Assembly (NCBI GenBank): GCA_023957315.1
Contig: JAMLHE010000017.1
Location: forward strand, 1 to 64,000
Length of the DNA: 64,000 nt
From: Candidatus Kapaibacterium sp.
GTDB lineage: Bacteria; Bacteroidota; Ignavibacteria; Kapaibacteriales; UBA2268
Direction: 5' to 3'
Shown: positions 47,553 through 56,013 of the stretch, piece by piece
Layout: each line of letters opens with the position of its first letter
Numbering within the stretch: the first letter of the stretch is position 1
Position numbers and translations under genes: made by a program
The notes under the pieces: model-generated
What the model was told of the DNA's origin: nothing
Database searches by the model: none
What the model saw: the letters and a program-made list of their open reading frames with translations, nothing else

Positions 47553-47566
47553 CTTTGAATGCTTTT

Positions 47567-47974
47567 TTACTTCCTCAACAAATCTCTGATTTCGGTTAGC
47601 AATTCTACTTCGGGGCTTGGTGCTGCCGGTACGGTGAGTTCGGGAGCGGCTTCTTCTTTGCGTGTCAATCTGTTCATAGCTTTAATCGCCACGAAAATAG
47701 CAAATGCTATGATAACAAAATCAATCACATTGTTGATAAACATGCCATAATTTATAGTTACGGCTTCTTGTGCTTCTGTAGCTTCTCGGAGTACGTAGCT
47801 AAAATTTTGGAAATCAACTCCGCCTACAAGCATTCCTATTGGTGGCATCACGACATCGTTCACAAATGAACTCACTATTTTGCCGAATGCAACACCAATA
47901 ATCATACCGACTGCTATATCAACTACGTTGCCTTTGACGGCGAATTCTTTAAATTCTTTAATGAAACTGCTCAT
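47567..47974 (-). CDS. mscL: Large-conductance mechanosensitive channel MscL
   Basis: A 135-aa two-helix channel protein. It opens [20 protein letters not shown] with the first helix [20 protein letters not shown], the periplasmic loop [11 protein letters not shown], and the second helix [20 protein letters not shown]. The cytoplasmic tail carries a Glu/Pro-rich stretch and the final helix [12 protein letters not shown]. MscL is a pentamer that opens under membrane tension to release solutes at osmotic downshock. GGGAG six bases upstream supports ATG 47974; an upstream TTG would add four residues. Confidence 0.96.
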   Translation of the reverse strand: MSSFIKEFKEFAVKGNVVDIAVGMIIGVAFGKIVSSFVNDVVMPPIGMLVGGVDFQNFSYVLREATEAQEAVTINYGMFINNVIDFVIIAFAIFVAIKAMNRLTRKEEAAPELTVPAAPSPEVELLTEIRDLLRK

Positions 47975-47999
47975 AATAGCTCCCAATAAAATGAAAAAA

Positions 48000-48914
48000 T
48001 TAATTAGTTTTTGCCAAAGATTCTTCGATTAGCTTGTCGAAGTCGTCATCTTGGATATAATAATGTTTGTTGCAATATTTACATACCAACTCATTGTGTT
48101 GGCTGCTTTTCATGGATTTGATTTCCTCTGCTCCAAGTGTCAACAATTTCGAGAGAAACATCTCTTTCGAGCATCGGCAAAAGAAATCAACTTGCGTGCT
48201 GTTGATTACATCGAACTCGAAGGGAAGCACTTCTTTCATTATTTGCTTTGGATTCAATCCCGCCGAGAAATAATCTGAAAGTGGTGTAATGTTTTCCAAT
48301 TTATCCAATACTGCTTGGAGTTGGTCAATGTGAAATCCCGGCATAGCTTGCACCATAAGTCCGCCTGAATGTTTGATTTCGCCTGAATCGTCAAATTCTA
48401 CATCCAACACAACTGCCGTTGGGATTTGCTCGGATTGAACGAAATAATATGCCAAATCATCGGCAATATCGCCCTTGACAAGCGGGACAATTCCCTGAAT
48501 AGGTTCCGCTTTGTGATACAAAATCTTTGTGATTCGTAGCGAACCCGAACCAATAATTTCCGAAATGTCATTTACATGGTAGATGTTTTCGGTGTTGTTC
48601 ATATCAACATATCCCCTGACTTCGCCCAATTGCATTGATTCGGCAAATAGTTTTTTGAATACATTGCTACCGTCAACTTCGATGACTACACGCTCCTCGC
48701 CCTTTAGAAATGAGGCAATCATGAGCGATGAAGACATCATTCGCGACAAGAAAAACGCCGATACTTTATCCAATTTATGGTTGCGTTGCGCTGTGAGTGA
48801 GGTATTTGAACTCTTTACACATACTGCTCTGAAAAAGCCGTCCTTCGATAATACCCTTACCGAGCGGTCTCGCTGCTGGAATATTTTTTTCAATTCTTCA
48901 TTTTGTTCATTCAT
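48000..48914 (-). CDS. hslO: Redox-regulated chaperone Hsp33
   Basis: A 304-aa Hsp33, a cytoplasmic holdase switched on by oxidation and unfolding. The N-terminal substrate-binding domain covers about residues 20-240 ([20 protein letters not shown] marks its end region). The C-terminal redox switch shows all four zinc-binding Cys: CRC in [11 protein letters not shown], then CKYC in [12 protein letters not shown]. Normal length. It lies 25 nt upstream of mscL on the same strand, so both may respond to stress on one transcript. Start supported by AGGGAT upstream. Confidence 0.95.
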   Translation of the reverse strand: MNEQNEELKKIFQQRDRSVRVLSKDGFFRAVCVKSSNTSLTAQRNHKLDKVSAFFLSRMMSSSLMIASFLKGEERVVIEVDGSNVFKKLFAESMQLGEVRGYVDMNNTENIYHVNDISEIIGSGSLRITKILYHKAEPIQGIVPLVKGDIADDLAYYFVQSEQIPTAVVLDVEFDDSGEIKHSGGLMVQAMPGFHIDQLQAVLDKLENITPLSDYFSAGLNPKQIMKEVLPFEFDVINSTQVDFFCRCSKEMFLSKLLTLGAEEIKSMKSSQHNELVCKYCNKHYYIQDDDFDKLIEESLAKTN

Positions 48915-49043
48915 AATTTATCCCTAATTTTATATTTTTGAATTAAACATTCATTTATAACAAATATAAGTGTAACCAAATTCATAAAAAAGTAGTCTAT
49001 TTAGATAAGTTGAATAACATTTTTCTTAAAGGTGGTTGAGAGT

Positions 49044-51713
49044 ATGAAATTTTTAATTTTAACAATTGCGTTTTTGGTCTCTTTAAGTTCCGTTTCAGCA
49101 CAAAGGTCATTCGTAGAAGCCGGTGTAAAGGGGGAATCACCCTATTTTGAATTGCCACCGGACATTAACATCGAGCATTTCCCCTTACTATCAACAAAAG
49201 CGGACGTCACCATTTCGGGTATGATGGCAGATGTGACTATTACCCAAAGCTACGTCAATCGTGGCGAAAAAGCCATCGAAGCCGTTTATGTTTTCCCGGC
49301 TTCCACTCGGGCAGCAGTGTATGCTATGGAAATGAAAATTGCTGATAGGACGATAAAAGCAGTAATTCAACCGAAAGTGAAAGCACGTGAAATGTACGAA
49401 GAAGCCAAGGAAGAAGGCAAAAGTGCATCACTTTTGGAGCAAAGAAGACCAAATATTTTCTCAATGAATGTGGCAAATGTCATGCCCGGCGATACAATTC
49501 AAGTAGCATTGCGATATACCGAAATGCTGATTCCCGAAGAATTGGAATACGAATTTGTGTTACCAACAGTGGTCGGTCCGAGATATATTTCGGAAAAGAA
49601 CGACACTGATAATCCGGTAGAAAATGTAGGATATATACCTTCAAATGTGCCGACATACGATTTTGATATTTCCATCACGATGAACACAATCATCCCAATG
49701 GACAAAATCAGTTCAAAATCGCACAAAATTGAAATTCAAAAACTCAACGATAACCAACAAATTATCAAATTGGCAAAAGGTGAAGAGAAAAGCGGCAACC
49801 GCGATTTCATCCTTTCCTATCGTCCGGCGGGAGAAAGAATCGAAACGGGACTATTGCTACACCAAGGCGATAAGGAAAATTATTTCATGTTGGTAATCCA
49901 ACCGCCTAAAAGAGTCGAAATCAAAGATGTCGTGCCGCGGGAGTTCATCTTTGTGGTTGACGTGTCGGGTTCAATGAATGGATTTCCGATAGACATTTCA
50001 AAAGCTTCTATGGAGCAATTGCTTCGCCGAATGCGTCCGAATGATTTATTCAATGTGATATTATTTGCTTCGGGCACAGTTTTATTTTCGGAAAATTCAA
50101 TTGCCGCTACCGATAAAAATCTAATGAATGCGATTGAATTCATCAACAAAGAACACGGACACGGCGGCACAGAATTAATGCCGGCGTTAGAATTAGCATT
50201 GAATATGCCGAATAATGAGGGCTATTCCAAATCTATTGTCGTGATGACAGACGGATTGGTTGGGGTTGATAAAAAAGCTGTGAATTACATTCGCGACAAT
50301 CTAAACAAAGCCAATTTATATTCATTCGGAATCGGCGGATATATGAACCGATTTTTAATCGAAGCAATGGCATTAGCCGGAGCAGGCGAGCCGCTTATTA
50401 TTACTGAACAAGAAGGAGCTCAAAAAGCTGCAGATAGATTTATGAAATATATCGAATCGCCCGTATTGACTGACATTAGCATCGAATTTGACGGATTTAC
50501 GACTTACGACGTTGAGCCAATCAAGCCATTCGATTTGACTGCCGAAAGACCAATCATTGTTTATGGCAAATACGAAGGGCATCCGGGCGGAAAAATCATT
50601 TTGAGAGGTAAAACTGCAAAACAAGATTTGCATGTAAATATTCCTGTTGACAGGTTCGGCAAAATGGACCAATCGAACGCAATCAAATATATTTATGCCC
50701 GAAATAAATTGAAATTAATCGAAATGTATGATAATTTCGGCAAAAATAATTATAATGATAAAAGCACGCTATCATTTGAAGATGCAATAACTGAGATTGG
50801 CATGAAATACAATCTTCTTACCGAGCATACTTCGTTTGTGGCAATTGATTCGGAAATTCGCAACGCAAACGGTGAATATGATACTATTAATCAGCCGTTA
50901 CCGATTCCTGAGGGAATGGGTTCCATGGTAATTGCCGTAAACATGATGTCACGGGGTTCGGCATCCGGCGGACTCAGCGGTGGATATCCATCACGTATGT
51001 CTGCACAAGGTGGGGATGGTGTTGATTATGGTGGATTTAGTAGCAATATTGAAATAGAAACTCCAATAATGCCATATTACGAAAATGTAAATTATTCCGA
51101 TCTCGTAGTCTATCTAAAGGATAGTAGCAGGGTTTTTGACTATAATTTGGAAAATATGATAATAAACGGCAAATTATTTTTAACAGATGATGGCAAGTTT
51201 GATAGGGTTGAAATATCTAAAAAATATCTTCTTGACGATTATATTTTATCTGAAATTGACAAGACTGTTAAGGATTTATTCATCAAAGCTAGCAAAGAAG
51301 AGGACTTTGAAATCCCTGAAGAGAAAAGTGGCCCATTTAGTCTGTCCCTAAAACTGCCGGATAGATTCATGATGAAATATAAGGGCAAGACTATTGAAGC
51401 TGAAAAGAGGAATGGAAATATTTTTGCGATACTCAAAGAAGGTAGTGGCGAACAAGTCATGATAGGCACCAAAGCAAAAATTGAGGTATCTTATTTTGAT
51501 GCCGAAAATAATTTGCTTAAAACTCATACATATAATGATATATTCGGATTTGGCAAAGTGCCGGATGGAATATCGGCGATTGTACACAAATCAAAACGCG
51601 GAACCGAAAAGCTGATTTCCTTTATTTTTATGCACAACCCGACGAACATAGCTCCCAAGGAAGTCGTGGAAGAAGGTCATAAAATTAAATATATAATTGT
51701 AAAAGTATTGTAA
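49044..51713 (+). CDS. VIT and VWA domain secreted protein
   Basis: About 889 aa with a signal peptide (KFLILTIAFLVSLSSVSAQ). A VIT domain spans about residues 30-165 (VTISGMMADVTITQSYVNRG, AVYVFPASTRAAVYAMEM). A VWA domain spans about 300-480 with an intact metal-ion adhesion site: DVSGSMNGFP, HGGTELMPALELAL and VVMTDGLVG. The C-terminal part is beta-rich and not recognised; a Gly/Ser-rich linker lies near residue 635. VIT-VWA proteins resemble inter-alpha-trypsin inhibitor heavy chains and act in surface adhesion or protease control in bacteria. A GTG four codons upstream (49032) is an alternative start. Followed by a terminator. Confidence 0.88.
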   Translation: MKFLILTIAFLVSLSSVSAQRSFVEAGVKGESPYFELPPDINIEHFPLLSTKADVTISGMMADVTITQSYVNRGEKAIEAVYVFPASTRAAVYAMEMKIADRTIKAVIQPKVKAREMYEEAKEEGKSASLLEQRRPNIFSMNVANVMPGDTIQVALRYTEMLIPEELEYEFVLPTVVGPRYISEKNDTDNPVENVGYIPSNVPTYDFDISITMNTIIPMDKISSKSHKIEIQKLNDNQQIIKLAKGEEKSGNRDFILSYRPAGERIETGLLLHQGDKENYFMLVIQPPKRVEIKDVVPREFIFVVDVSGSMNGFPIDISKASMEQLLRRMRPNDLFNVILFASGTVLFSENSIAATDKNLMNAIEFINKEHGHGGTELMPALELALNMPNNEGYSKSIVVMTDGLVGVDKKAVNYIRDNLNKANLYSFGIGGYMNRFLIEAMALAGAGEPLIITEQEGAQKAADRFMKYIESPVLTDISIEFDGFTTYDVEPIKPFDLTAERPIIVYGKYEGHPGGKIILRGKTAKQDLHVNIPVDRFGKMDQSNAIKYIYARNKLKLIEMYDNFGKNNYNDKSTLSFEDAITEIGMKYNLLTEHTSFVAIDSEIRNANGEYDTINQPLPIPEGMGSMVIAVNMMSRGSASGGLSGGYPSRMSAQGGDGVDYGGFSSNIEIETPIMPYYENVNYSDLVVYLKDSSRVFDYNLENMIINGKLFLTDDGKFDRVEISKKYLLDDYILSEIDKTVKDLFIKASKEEDFEIPEEKSGPFSLSLKLPDRFMMKYKGKTIEAEKRNGNIFAILKEGSGEQVMIGTKAKIEVSYFDAENNLLKTHTYNDIFGFGKVPDGISAIVHKSKRGTEKLISFIFMHNPTNIAPKEVVEEGHKIKYIIVKVL

Positions 51714-51737
51714 TTAAATCATTTAATTAAAAATAAA

Positions 51738-51775
51738 AAATGCACGGGTTCAGGCTCGTGCATTTATTTTGTTGT
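51738..51775 (+). terminator. Rho-independent terminator after the VIT-VWA gene
   Basis: AAATGCACG (51738-51746) pairs with CGTGCATTT (51757-51765), followed by a T-rich tract; A-run on the left may let it serve the opposite strand too. Confidence 0.8.
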
Positions 51776-51794
51776 TTATTTATAAATTAATTCT

Positions 51795-52580
51795 TTACAT
51801 TTTAAACATAAAATCTATTCCAACATTGAATTTATTGAATTTTAAATTCGCGTCTGATATAAGAGAAGTAAAGTAGTAAGTGAAATTGGTGTATGGACTT
51901 ATTTGAATAGATGACATGTTAAAATCGTAGCTAATACCCGCATTAATCCCGAATTGGAACTTATTAAACTCTTCAATTTCCGATTTATCTTTCATTACCA
52001 TCGTCCGACCATTGTTTTCGAGTTTGAAACCTTCTTGAGGTCTGAATGTATGATAATCCGGCTCATGCACATTATAAACTCTTTTGATTTCATTTTTTAT
52101 AAAATAATCAAAACTTAATCCACCGGCAAGATTCAAATTGCCAAGGAGATAATGTTTGAATTGCAACTCCATGCTAATCGCAGATAAATCGAATTGGTCC
52201 ACAGTGGTGAAATGTCCCATCACAATTTCATTCTCTGTGTCATCTATTCCAATCAATCTCTCTTCGTAAAAAGTGCTTTCAAACCCGTAGTCGTTATATG
52301 TCATCCTAATAAGTATCGTTTGAACAAGAAATTCGACAGGTTTGATTTCCGCAACAAGACCAACCGGAAAAGAATAATTCCGTTGGCTGATTTTATCCGG
52401 CGTCCCGGCAGTCCCGGAAAATCCTTGATGCCATGAAAAATTAGTATTGTCCGAAGTATGCAAATAGCTCATTGCACCGCCTGTGATGCCAAATTTCAAA
52501 TAGTCATCGTCTGCGATTGCACTATTTTGCATTGCGAAAACAGATATTACAGCCAATAAAATACACTTAATCATTTTCAT
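51795..52580 (-). CDS. Predicted outer-membrane beta-barrel protein
   Basis: A 261-aa protein with a signal peptide (KMIKCILLAVISVFAMQNSA, ending IADDD). Its alternating polar/hydrophobic strands are typical of a 10- to 12-strand outer-membrane barrel, ending in Met after FNVGIDFMF. It has no known motif. Start ATG 52580, close to an AGGAAA-type site. It lies downstream of the BNR-repeat cargo gene on the same strand, with about 47 nt between them, and may share its transcript. Function unknown. Confidence 0.65.
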   Translation of the reverse strand: MKMIKCILLAVISVFAMQNSAIADDDYLKFGITGGAMSYLHTSDNTNFSWHQGFSGTAGTPDKISQRNYSFPVGLVAEIKPVEFLVQTILIRMTYNDYGFESTFYEERLIGIDDTENEIVMGHFTTVDQFDLSAISMELQFKHYLLGNLNLAGGLSFDYFIKNEIKRVYNVHEPDYHTFRPQEGFKLENNGRTMVMKDKSEIEEFNKFQFGINAGISYDFNMSSIQISPYTNFTYYFTSLISDANLKFNKFNVGIDFMFKM

Positions 52581-52627
52581 AAATTTCCTCTAAATTGCTT
52601 TTGAATTATTAATTAATTAATACTTTA

Positions 52628-55531
52628 TTATTTTACAACAATAAATGAGACTCTTTCGATTTTGCCGCTCGATTCGACATCTGCAAAATAATATCCGGCA
52701 GATAAAGTACTCAAATCAATTTTTGCAGAATGATTAGTCGGTTCAAATTCAATCAATTGTTCGCCATAAATATTATAAATTATAACGCGTTGAATCGCTT
52801 GGCTGACTACATTGTCAAAAACTACAAATTCACTTGTGGGATTTGGATAAACCCTGATGCTTTTGTTATCATTGTTGTCGCGAACGCTCAAAGGCGAATT
52901 AGATATTTCAATATTATCAACATACCAGCCCTCATCTGCATAAATTTTGTTAGAAATAAAGCGGAATCTTACGAAGCTCTGTTCCCATTCGTCAGTATTT
53001 TCAAAATGAATTGATTCAGGCTTCCAATCTTCGTGGTCGAGTATTGAATTCTGCCATGGTTCGTAATAAGTTTGATTATATCTCCCGATAATTGTCCATT
53101 CCGATTGTAGGTTTGGGGCTATTTCAACGTATGCTGAATCGCCACGATGTATAACTGCTGCATGGCGAAATAAAATATAAACATCTTCATTATTTGCCAA
53201 ATCAATCGGAAATACTATCAATGTGTCATGCTGCTCGGCTTTGTAATGCCCATCAGGAGATATTGCAAATGAAAAAGGTTGACTGAAAGCAAATTTATTG
53301 GTCTTTTGCCAATTTCCTGCAAGGTAATATTTTGGCAGTGGTCCCGTGTCAAAATTCTCATTCAAGTCGGAATGATTTTCGCCTGAATAAATCAAAAGCC
53401 TCTCTGAGAAATTGCTTTGAGTGGTTAATTCGATTTGTGGGAAATAATCCTCTACCACAACATTCAAAATATAAAACCCGGGCTTAGCAGTAGTAAATTC
53501 AAAAGTTTTGACCAATCCGGTGTCTGAAGCGGTAAGTAGGTACGATTGGATGAATGCGCTATCCAGATAAACTTTCAATTTGCTGAGATTATAAATTGGA
53601 GTTATCGAATCTGTTCGTAAAGTTGGTAATTTGACTTCGATTTTTATATCTTGATTTTGCCGAACAACCGAAGTAATCCAAGGTTTATCGGGCTTTTGAG
53701 AGCCGCCGGGATAGGCTGTCAATTCCATCGACGGGCTTTTGTCTTCATTTCTAAAAGCATAAATTTTGTAGTCATAATCTTTGAATGGAATGAGTGCGGT
53801 GTCTATGTAAATGTCCGTTCCACCGGGTAAAGTAGCGAGCAATTCTCCGTCTCGATAAAGATTCAAATCATAATCATCGGGCAATAGTGGCTGCCCGAAT
53901 GCTTTTTTCGCGGGCGGTATCCACGTCAAATCAACTTTTGTAGGCTCGGACGGATTAAAATCATATGCAAAATCACTCGGTGCTTCGGGTGCACGTGTGT
54001 TTACTATTGCAGTAAATACATCACTATCCCGAATATTGGTAACTGCACCACGCATGTCCACCCAAGACGGATAAATTATACCGTCAAAAAAGGCGTTGCC
54101 ACTGTAATCGCCCGCAAAGGCATTGCTGCCGAATGGATTCAGCCTAATATCGCTGACTATGTCCGACACCCTGCGGTCAATCCATGTATCACCGCCATCA
54201 GACGAATAACTGACATAGCATTCAATCATAATATTTTCGGGGTCGTTTCTGCTATCGAGATACATAATTGCCAATTCGCCACTTTTGGGGTCCATACTCA
54301 TCCATTGCCAGAATTGGTCATTGTCGTTTTTTTCATGAACGATGACCGGTTCAGTCCAAGTTTCGCCTTCGTCGGTTGATTTCGAAAAATAAATATTGGG
54401 CGGATTATCCGCAGCCCAACAAAGATAGAGGTCGCCACTTCGTTCGCCTTCGGTGTTATCGCACACAATTACAGGATAGGCTTCTGCTCGGACACGCCCT
54501 TTGACTGTATGGCGATATCCTTGACCGGGAATGAATCTTGTTTCGCCGAAAATATTATAATTGTGAATTATTCGCGGCTCGGTAAATGTTGCACCGCCGT
54601 CATAAGATTTGACAAAACCGATACCGTGAACAATGCCATGATTCCAAACAACGTATAGCTCACCATTTGGTCCCGTGGTTGCAAGCGGGAAACTTTGCCC
54701 GAAAGTTGTATCTTCGGAGCTTCCTGAGACTCTATCGCTAATTGGAAGGGGTTTAGTCCACGTCGAGGCGAAGTCAGTTGACTTGGCGATTACAATTTGT
54801 GTTGCAGAATCTCGCGGTGTGACTCTTTTCCATGGGATGTAAACATGCCTGTAATAAGGTGATTTGGGCGAATTATCCACTTGCACGTAGTATTTATCTT
54901 CGAAATTAGAATCTAAAGTCTGTGGACCCGTGTGTACAATCACCGGAATATGAGCTTCCCAATTCTTGCCATCGTCAGTAGTTCGGGCAATGAATACTCC
55001 ATTTTCACCCACAAGTCCGGCATCGCCGCTTTCGAGAGAGCCAAAACCGCCATATACTAAATAGCCGATTCCTTCGGCATCGAACATCACCGACGGGTCA
55101 TTGGATGAGCGCCAAGTCGGGTATGGTTTCCCGAGATTGAAATTTTTCCATGTAATACCACCATCGCTGCTGACATAAACCCAAGTTGAAGATTCTGCTC
55201 GATAGTCCACAGCAGACGCAATTAGAATTTTGGGATTAACGGGATTGACAGAAATCGAAGATTCGTTCTGCATTGGATTCGGGTCGGAAAGCAGCTCGTC
55301 GAGCGTTGCATTGACATTTAAAAATAGTGGAACTTTGCTTTTTTGCGATAGGAGATAACTCGGATACACCGTCCTATATTTCGTAGGGCGTGGTTGAGCG
55401 GATTCCTTCAAACGATTGAATGCATCAATAGTGCGCTGCCGCTCGTTATTGTCATCGGCTAACATAAAATTAGAAGCAAAAACAGCCAATAGCAAGCAAA
55501 GTGTAAATATAGTTTTCATAGATTTTCTCAT
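52628..55531 (-). CDS. T9SS cargo with BNR/sialidase-like repeats
   Basis: About 967 aa. A signal peptide (KTIFTLCLLLAVFASNFMLA) precedes a six-bladed propeller-like region at about residues 80-520 with repeated BNR Asp-box motifs: SSDGGITWKNF, TTDDGKNWEA, SYDGGATFTE, STDEGETWTE, SSDGGDTWID. A fibronectin-III-like domain (APSDFAYDFNPSEPTKVDL) and a jelly-roll-like region follow. The last 75 residues are a type A T9SS sorting domain (YPNPTSEFVVFDNV, then LSAGYYFADVESSG). BNR propellers occur in sialidases and in non-catalytic surface proteins; I see no clear catalytic Arg triad, so enzyme activity is unproven. ATG 55519 is an alternative start. The frame runs further upstream without support. 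Confidence 0.82.
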   Translation of the reverse strand: MRKSMKTIFTLCLLLAVFASNFMLADDNNERQRTIDAFNRLKESAQPRPTKYRTVYPSYLLSQKSKVPLFLNVNATLDELLSDPNPMQNESSISVNPVNPKILIASAVDYRAESSTWVYVSSDGGITWKNFNLGKPYPTWRSSNDPSVMFDAEGIGYLVYGGFGSLESGDAGLVGENGVFIARTTDDGKNWEAHIPVIVHTGPQTLDSNFEDKYYVQVDNSPKSPYYRHVYIPWKRVTPRDSATQIVIAKSTDFASTWTKPLPISDRVSGSSEDTTFGQSFPLATTGPNGELYVVWNHGIVHGIGFVKSYDGGATFTEPRIIHNYNIFGETRFIPGQGYRHTVKGRVRAEAYPVIVCDNTEGERSGDLYLCWAADNPPNIYFSKSTDEGETWTEPVIVHEKNDNDQFWQWMSMDPKSGELAIMYLDSRNDPENIMIECYVSYSSDGGDTWIDRRVSDIVSDIRLNPFGSNAFAGDYSGNAFFDGIIYPSWVDMRGAVTNIRDSDVFTAIVNTRAPEAPSDFAYDFNPSEPTKVDLTWIPPAKKAFGQPLLPDDYDLNLYRDGELLATLPGGTDIYIDTALIPFKDYDYKIYAFRNEDKSPSMELTAYPGGSQKPDKPWITSVVRQNQDIKIEVKLPTLRTDSITPIYNLSKLKVYLDSAFIQSYLLTASDTGLVKTFEFTTAKPGFYILNVVVEDYFPQIELTTQSNFSERLLIYSGENHSDLNENFDTGPLPKYYLAGNWQKTNKFAFSQPFSFAISPDGHYKAEQHDTLIVFPIDLANNEDVYILFRHAAVIHRGDSAYVEIAPNLQSEWTIIGRYNQTYYEPWQNSILDHEDWKPESIHFENTDEWEQSFVRFRFISNKIYADEGWYVDNIEISNSPLSVRDNNDNKSIRVYPNPTSEFVVFDNVVSQAIQRVIIYNIYGEQLIEFEPTNHSAKIDLSTLSAGYYFADVESSGKIERVSFIVVK

Positions 55532-55619
55532 TTTATTCAATAAATTTTCGTAAATTATGCAAATATAGGATAATTTCCAAATAAAATCGGAAATTTGCTT
55601 GTAAATATTCATAGAATGC

Positions 55620-56013
55620 GTTTGAATAAATCACATTAGCCCTTCAGCATATAGGATAGAACAGCGTACTGTTCATCTTGAACAGGATTATCAAGATATC
55701 GTGATGGACAGGATTAAGCAATCAAAACTAAAATAATTTAACCGCAGTGTTCGCAAATTAAGAACCTTCCGAAGATTTGGAACCTTCTGAAGGTTAAATG
55801 ATTTTCTATAAATTTCTCTTCTTTTCAGTTGTAACAACTGACATGACGAGACAAATAAACAGGGGTTTAAAACATAATTTACTCTTGTGAATCTTGTAAT
55901 CTTGATAATCTTGTTTAAGATGAATAGAATATATTAGTTTTTCCTAAATAATTTGCGTAAGACCTCCTAACCCCCTCTTGAAAAGAGGGGGAAGAAGACA
56001 TTTCTTAACTTAT
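55620..56013. repeat. Repeat-rich intergenic region with REP-like remnants
   Basis: About 390 bases with no gene, holding decayed copies of dispersed repeats. GAACAG/CTGTTC at 55659-55674 shares GAACAGCGT with cluster A. AACCTTCCGAAGATTTGG followed by AACCTTCTGAAGG (55763-55793) differs by two bases from the element in cluster B. Also present are CAGTTG/CAACTG near 55830, several tandem AATCTTG units around 55890-55915, and a 9-bp stem CCCCCTCTT/AAGAGGGGG at 55971-55991 just past the cytochrome gene, with no T-run. Confidence 0.65.

Noticed and set aside
55532..55612. Longer start for the BNR-repeat cargo
   Set aside because: Would add 27 residues ahead of the signal peptide and no ribosome site supports it.
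55971..55991. CCCCCTCTT/AAGAGGGGG hairpin as terminator of the cytochrome operon
   Set aside because: Strong stem in the right place but no T-run on the minus strand; left as a hairpin of unknown role.
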